Shown: in pieces, positions 61,600 to 64,000 of the stretch | Numbering within the stretch: the first letter of the stretch is position 1 | Layout of the letters: the number at the start of each line of letters is the position of its first letter | NCBI RefSeq assembly: GCF_002865645.1 | Contig: NW_020194589.1 | Coordinates: forward strand, 666,812 to 730,811 | From: Hyaloscypha bicolor E | Lineage: Eukaryota > Ascomycota > Leotiomycetes > Helotiales > Hyaloscyphaceae | Length of the DNA stretch: 64,000 nt | Reading direction: 5' to 3' | Made by a program: the position numbers and the translations under genes | Notes under the pieces: model-generated | What the model was told of the DNA's origin: nothing | Databases searched by the model: none | The model's input: only the letters and a program-made list of their open reading frames with translations

Positions 61600-64000
61600 A
61601 GATTCCTTAAGTTAGTAAAATATAATAGCTAGTTCTTATAAGCTATAGTATTATTAAAAGCTTATAGATTAATAGTATTAAAGTTTAGAGTATTAAAAAA
61701 GCTTAGATAGTTATAGAAAACCTACTAATACTAGAAAAGATAGCTATAATTACCGAATTCGATATAAATATTCTAGATAAACTAAGTAGTATATATAATA
61801 AGCTTTTAAAGTAAAAAACCTTTATTAGAAACAGAACTGAACTAGAATTAATTAAAGAGAAACTAAAGAACTACTAAGCCAATAATAGGGAATTCGAGAA
61901 TATTATTAAAGGCATTTCTAAAGGCAGATAAGAGAAGCTTAATAAGATTAAGACTATAGTAAATAGTCTTAATACTAAAAGTCAGAATAGAATTATACTA
62001 TATAGTAAAGCTTTTAACTCATATATTAATAATATCTATAATAATCTTAGTAAAAATATCTATAAGAAGTTATATTCTCTTTTTAAAACAAAAGCTTTAG
62101 TATATAAAGCTATTTAGTTAATTAATAAAGCTGCTTTAGAGTATATAAAGGATAAGAAGTATTGGAATACTAGTATATTTACTAAATTAGATATTACTAA
62201 GATATTCAAGTATACTAAAGCTATTTTGAAATATAGAGAATTAAAGTTTAAGCTACTATTAGCTAATAACCTCAAAGCTAGATAGTATACCTTTAATATT
62301 TCCGGAATTCTAATTAAGGGAACTTATAGTAATAAGCCTTTTCCTGCTTTCTGAAATAAACCTGAAAAATAAGTTTCTATTATAATTTCAGCTTTAATTT
62401 AACTAAATTCAGCTGAGAAAAATAGAACTAATTTAATAAAACCTAATAAGAAAGCTATTAGTAAAGCTAGTAGAACTAGTAAAACTAGTAGAACTAGTAG
62501 AACTAGTAAAACTAGTATAACTAGATAAGAAGAACCTAGTAAAGATAGAGAGTAAACTGAGCCTAAAACTTCTAATAAATAATAGAGATCTAAGTACCAG
62601 ACTAAGTATAAGGTTAAAGAAATAGAGAAAAGCAAAAGAAAGCCCTTTATACTAAAGGGAAAAACATTGTCTAAAAAGACTTCTTTAACTATTCTTAGAA
62701 CTAAAAAGCAAAAGATTAGAAACATTAAGTTTAGAGAACTTAATAAAAGCATTTAATATACCTATAAGATATTAGTTAAATAGAAGTTAATACTTGCTTA
62801 ATAAGATAAGTATATCTTTAAAAAGATATATAGTAGTATTATAGGACCTATCTATAAGTAAGAATACTATAGAATTAATAATAAATTCCTTAAAACTCTC
62901 TATATAATATATATTTAGTAACTTACTAATACTTTTTCTATTAATATATAAGAGATTAAAGATATTCTAAAAGTAATTACTAAGATCTATAAAGTTACTA
63001 AAGGCAAGAAGCATGTTTCTATTATTTGAATAAATAAGGAAATACGGGATTTCTTCTTTAAGAGCCAGAAGATTAAGAAATATAAATATAAATATTATAT
63101 TTCTAATTAATTCCGCTCTAATCTATAACTCTAATTCGATACTATAGTTCCTATTTCTGAGTCTAGTACTACTAATTTGGGTATAAATAGCTATATTTAT
63201 AAGAAGAATTATCTGAAATAGATTAAGAAGCTTAGTATTCGAGAACTTTTAATAAAGAAAATAGAGATACTATAGTTCTACCTCTAAAAAGATAATATAT
63301 TAATATATAGAGATTTTAGTAATAGCTATTTTACCTTAGCCTTTTAACTTTTAATAGTAGATCTATTAATATAGCTTGAATTTTATAAGGTATTAAGTAA
63401 GTATCCTATTTATTTAGTTATTTACTTTTAGCTAGCCCGATACTTTACTTCTAGAAATATTAATTATAATTAATATAAAAATAATACTAAAGATCTGGCT
63501 ATTACTAAAGCTTTAAGTAGCAAATTCTATTTTAGTAAAAAGTATCGGAATATTAGCTATATTTTCTTTATAGACTATAAGAAGGCTACTACCTTTAATA
63601 AGAAGTTCTTTAAAGACATTAATTATTTCTCTATTTCCGATGAATTTGAGCCAGAAATAGCTAAGGAATTAAGCAAGTATTTACTAAAGGTAATAGAAAG
63701 AAAAACTCCGAATATAGTCTATATAACTAGATAAATAAATACCTTTAACTAGATAATCTATAAGTCTGGAATTATAGAAAAGCATTAATTTTCGGATAAT
63801 ATATAAGTTAAAAGATAGCTTAATAATAATTTATTACTTAATAGGCCTTTTACTATAGTTTTAATAAGTCTAGTTACTATTAAGAATAGAATATACGAAA
63901 ATAAAGTCTCTTATAAAATTATTAAAGCCTCTTACCTAGAGCTTTTCTTTTCTATTAAAGATTAATTCAAAAATATAGCAAATAATATAAAATTCGAAGA
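61600..64000 (+). mobile_element. Unrecognised degraded reading frame, probably repeat-family protein
   Basis: A plus-strand frame can be read coherently from about 61820 to 62400 and again through most of 62700-64000, with stops almost only TAA/TAG. It is hydrophilic and Lys/Asn/Glu-rich (for example YINNIYNNLSKNIYKKLYSL and IKDKKYWNTSIFTKLDITK), with a low-complexity TSRTSK repeat near 62460-62525. Downstream segments such as YFTSRNINYNQYKNNTKD and FFIDYKKATTFNKKFF look like a structured protein. I do not recognise the family. RIP targets duplicated DNA, so a multicopy origin is likely. The frame runs off the window edge. Confidence 0.45.
62463..62524 (+). repeat. 9-bp tandem repeat ACTAGTARA
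   Basis: About seven units of ACTAGTAGA/ACTAGTAAA in register, encoding Thr-Ser-Arg/Lys triplets in the plus frame of the unrecognised relic. Confidence 0.85.

Noticed and set aside
62399..62752. Minus-strand 117-codon Leu/Val-rich frame
   Set aside because: It is the antisense of the Thr-Ser-Lys repeat and hydrophilic degraded frame on the plus strand.
1..64000. CRISPR array, rRNA, prokaryotic-type operons, or a Starship captain recombinase
   Set aside because: No regular spacer-repeat pattern, no rRNA-like sequence, introns show a eukaryote, and no tyrosine recombinase domain was seen.

Overview
The window looks like a filamentous ascomycete chromosome (Pezizomycotina; perhaps Leotiomycetes, but nothing here proves that). 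The reasons are short GT-AG introns of 46-81 bp with CTAAC/CTGAC-like branch sites, a HET-domain gene, an AspRS-DUF2156 fusion, and a sharp split into near-balanced gene islands and very AT-rich blocks. In the AT-rich blocks transposon reading frames can still be followed if TAA/TAG/TGA are read as former CAA/CAG/CGA. That is the mark of repeat-induced point mutation (RIP, C-to-T mainly at CpA).

Layout. 1-10620: RIP-degraded repeats, with one copia retrotransposon (internal region 58-5600, right LTR ending at 6206), an unclassified relic, a well-preserved 232-bp solo LTR (9283-9514) and a faint Tc1/mariner-like relic. 10640-14950: balanced island with one small hypothetical gene, local repeats, and two copies of a ~190-bp direct repeat near its ends. 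14960-21170: second RIP block ending in a truncated copia fragment. 21171-43930: main gene island. 43930-64000: third RIP block with a recognisable gypsy polyprotein (about 52800-59580), nested LTR-like sequence, diverged tandem repeats and an unrecognised degraded reading frame at the right edge.

The main island holds five loci: (1) an anion:cation symporter/allantoate-permease-type MFS transporter (nine exons, one GC-AG intron); (2) minus-strand erdS, an aspartyl-tRNA synthetase fused to a C-terminal DUF2156 aminoacyl-transferase domain, the architecture of ergosteryl-aspartate synthase; (3) a divergently placed alpha/beta hydrolase with the features expected of ErdH, the Erg-Asp hydrolase; (4) a HET-domain gene broken by one in-frame TAG and bracketed by a ~200-230 bp inverted repeat; (5) a group-A FAD monooxygenase of the salicylate-hydroxylase type. 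After these comes an 8-bp-TSD, hAT-like non-autonomous element split by a Tc1/mariner element whose transposase carries five RIP-type stops.

The main system is the erdS/erdH pair: one enzyme would charge tRNA-Asp and pass aspartate to the 3-beta hydroxyl of ergosterol, and the neighbour would remove it. This tRNA-dependent sterol modification is known in fungi, so the find is a recognition rather than a new discovery. Less expected are the inverted repeat around the HET pseudogene, the nested transposon pair, and the unclassified degraded frames.
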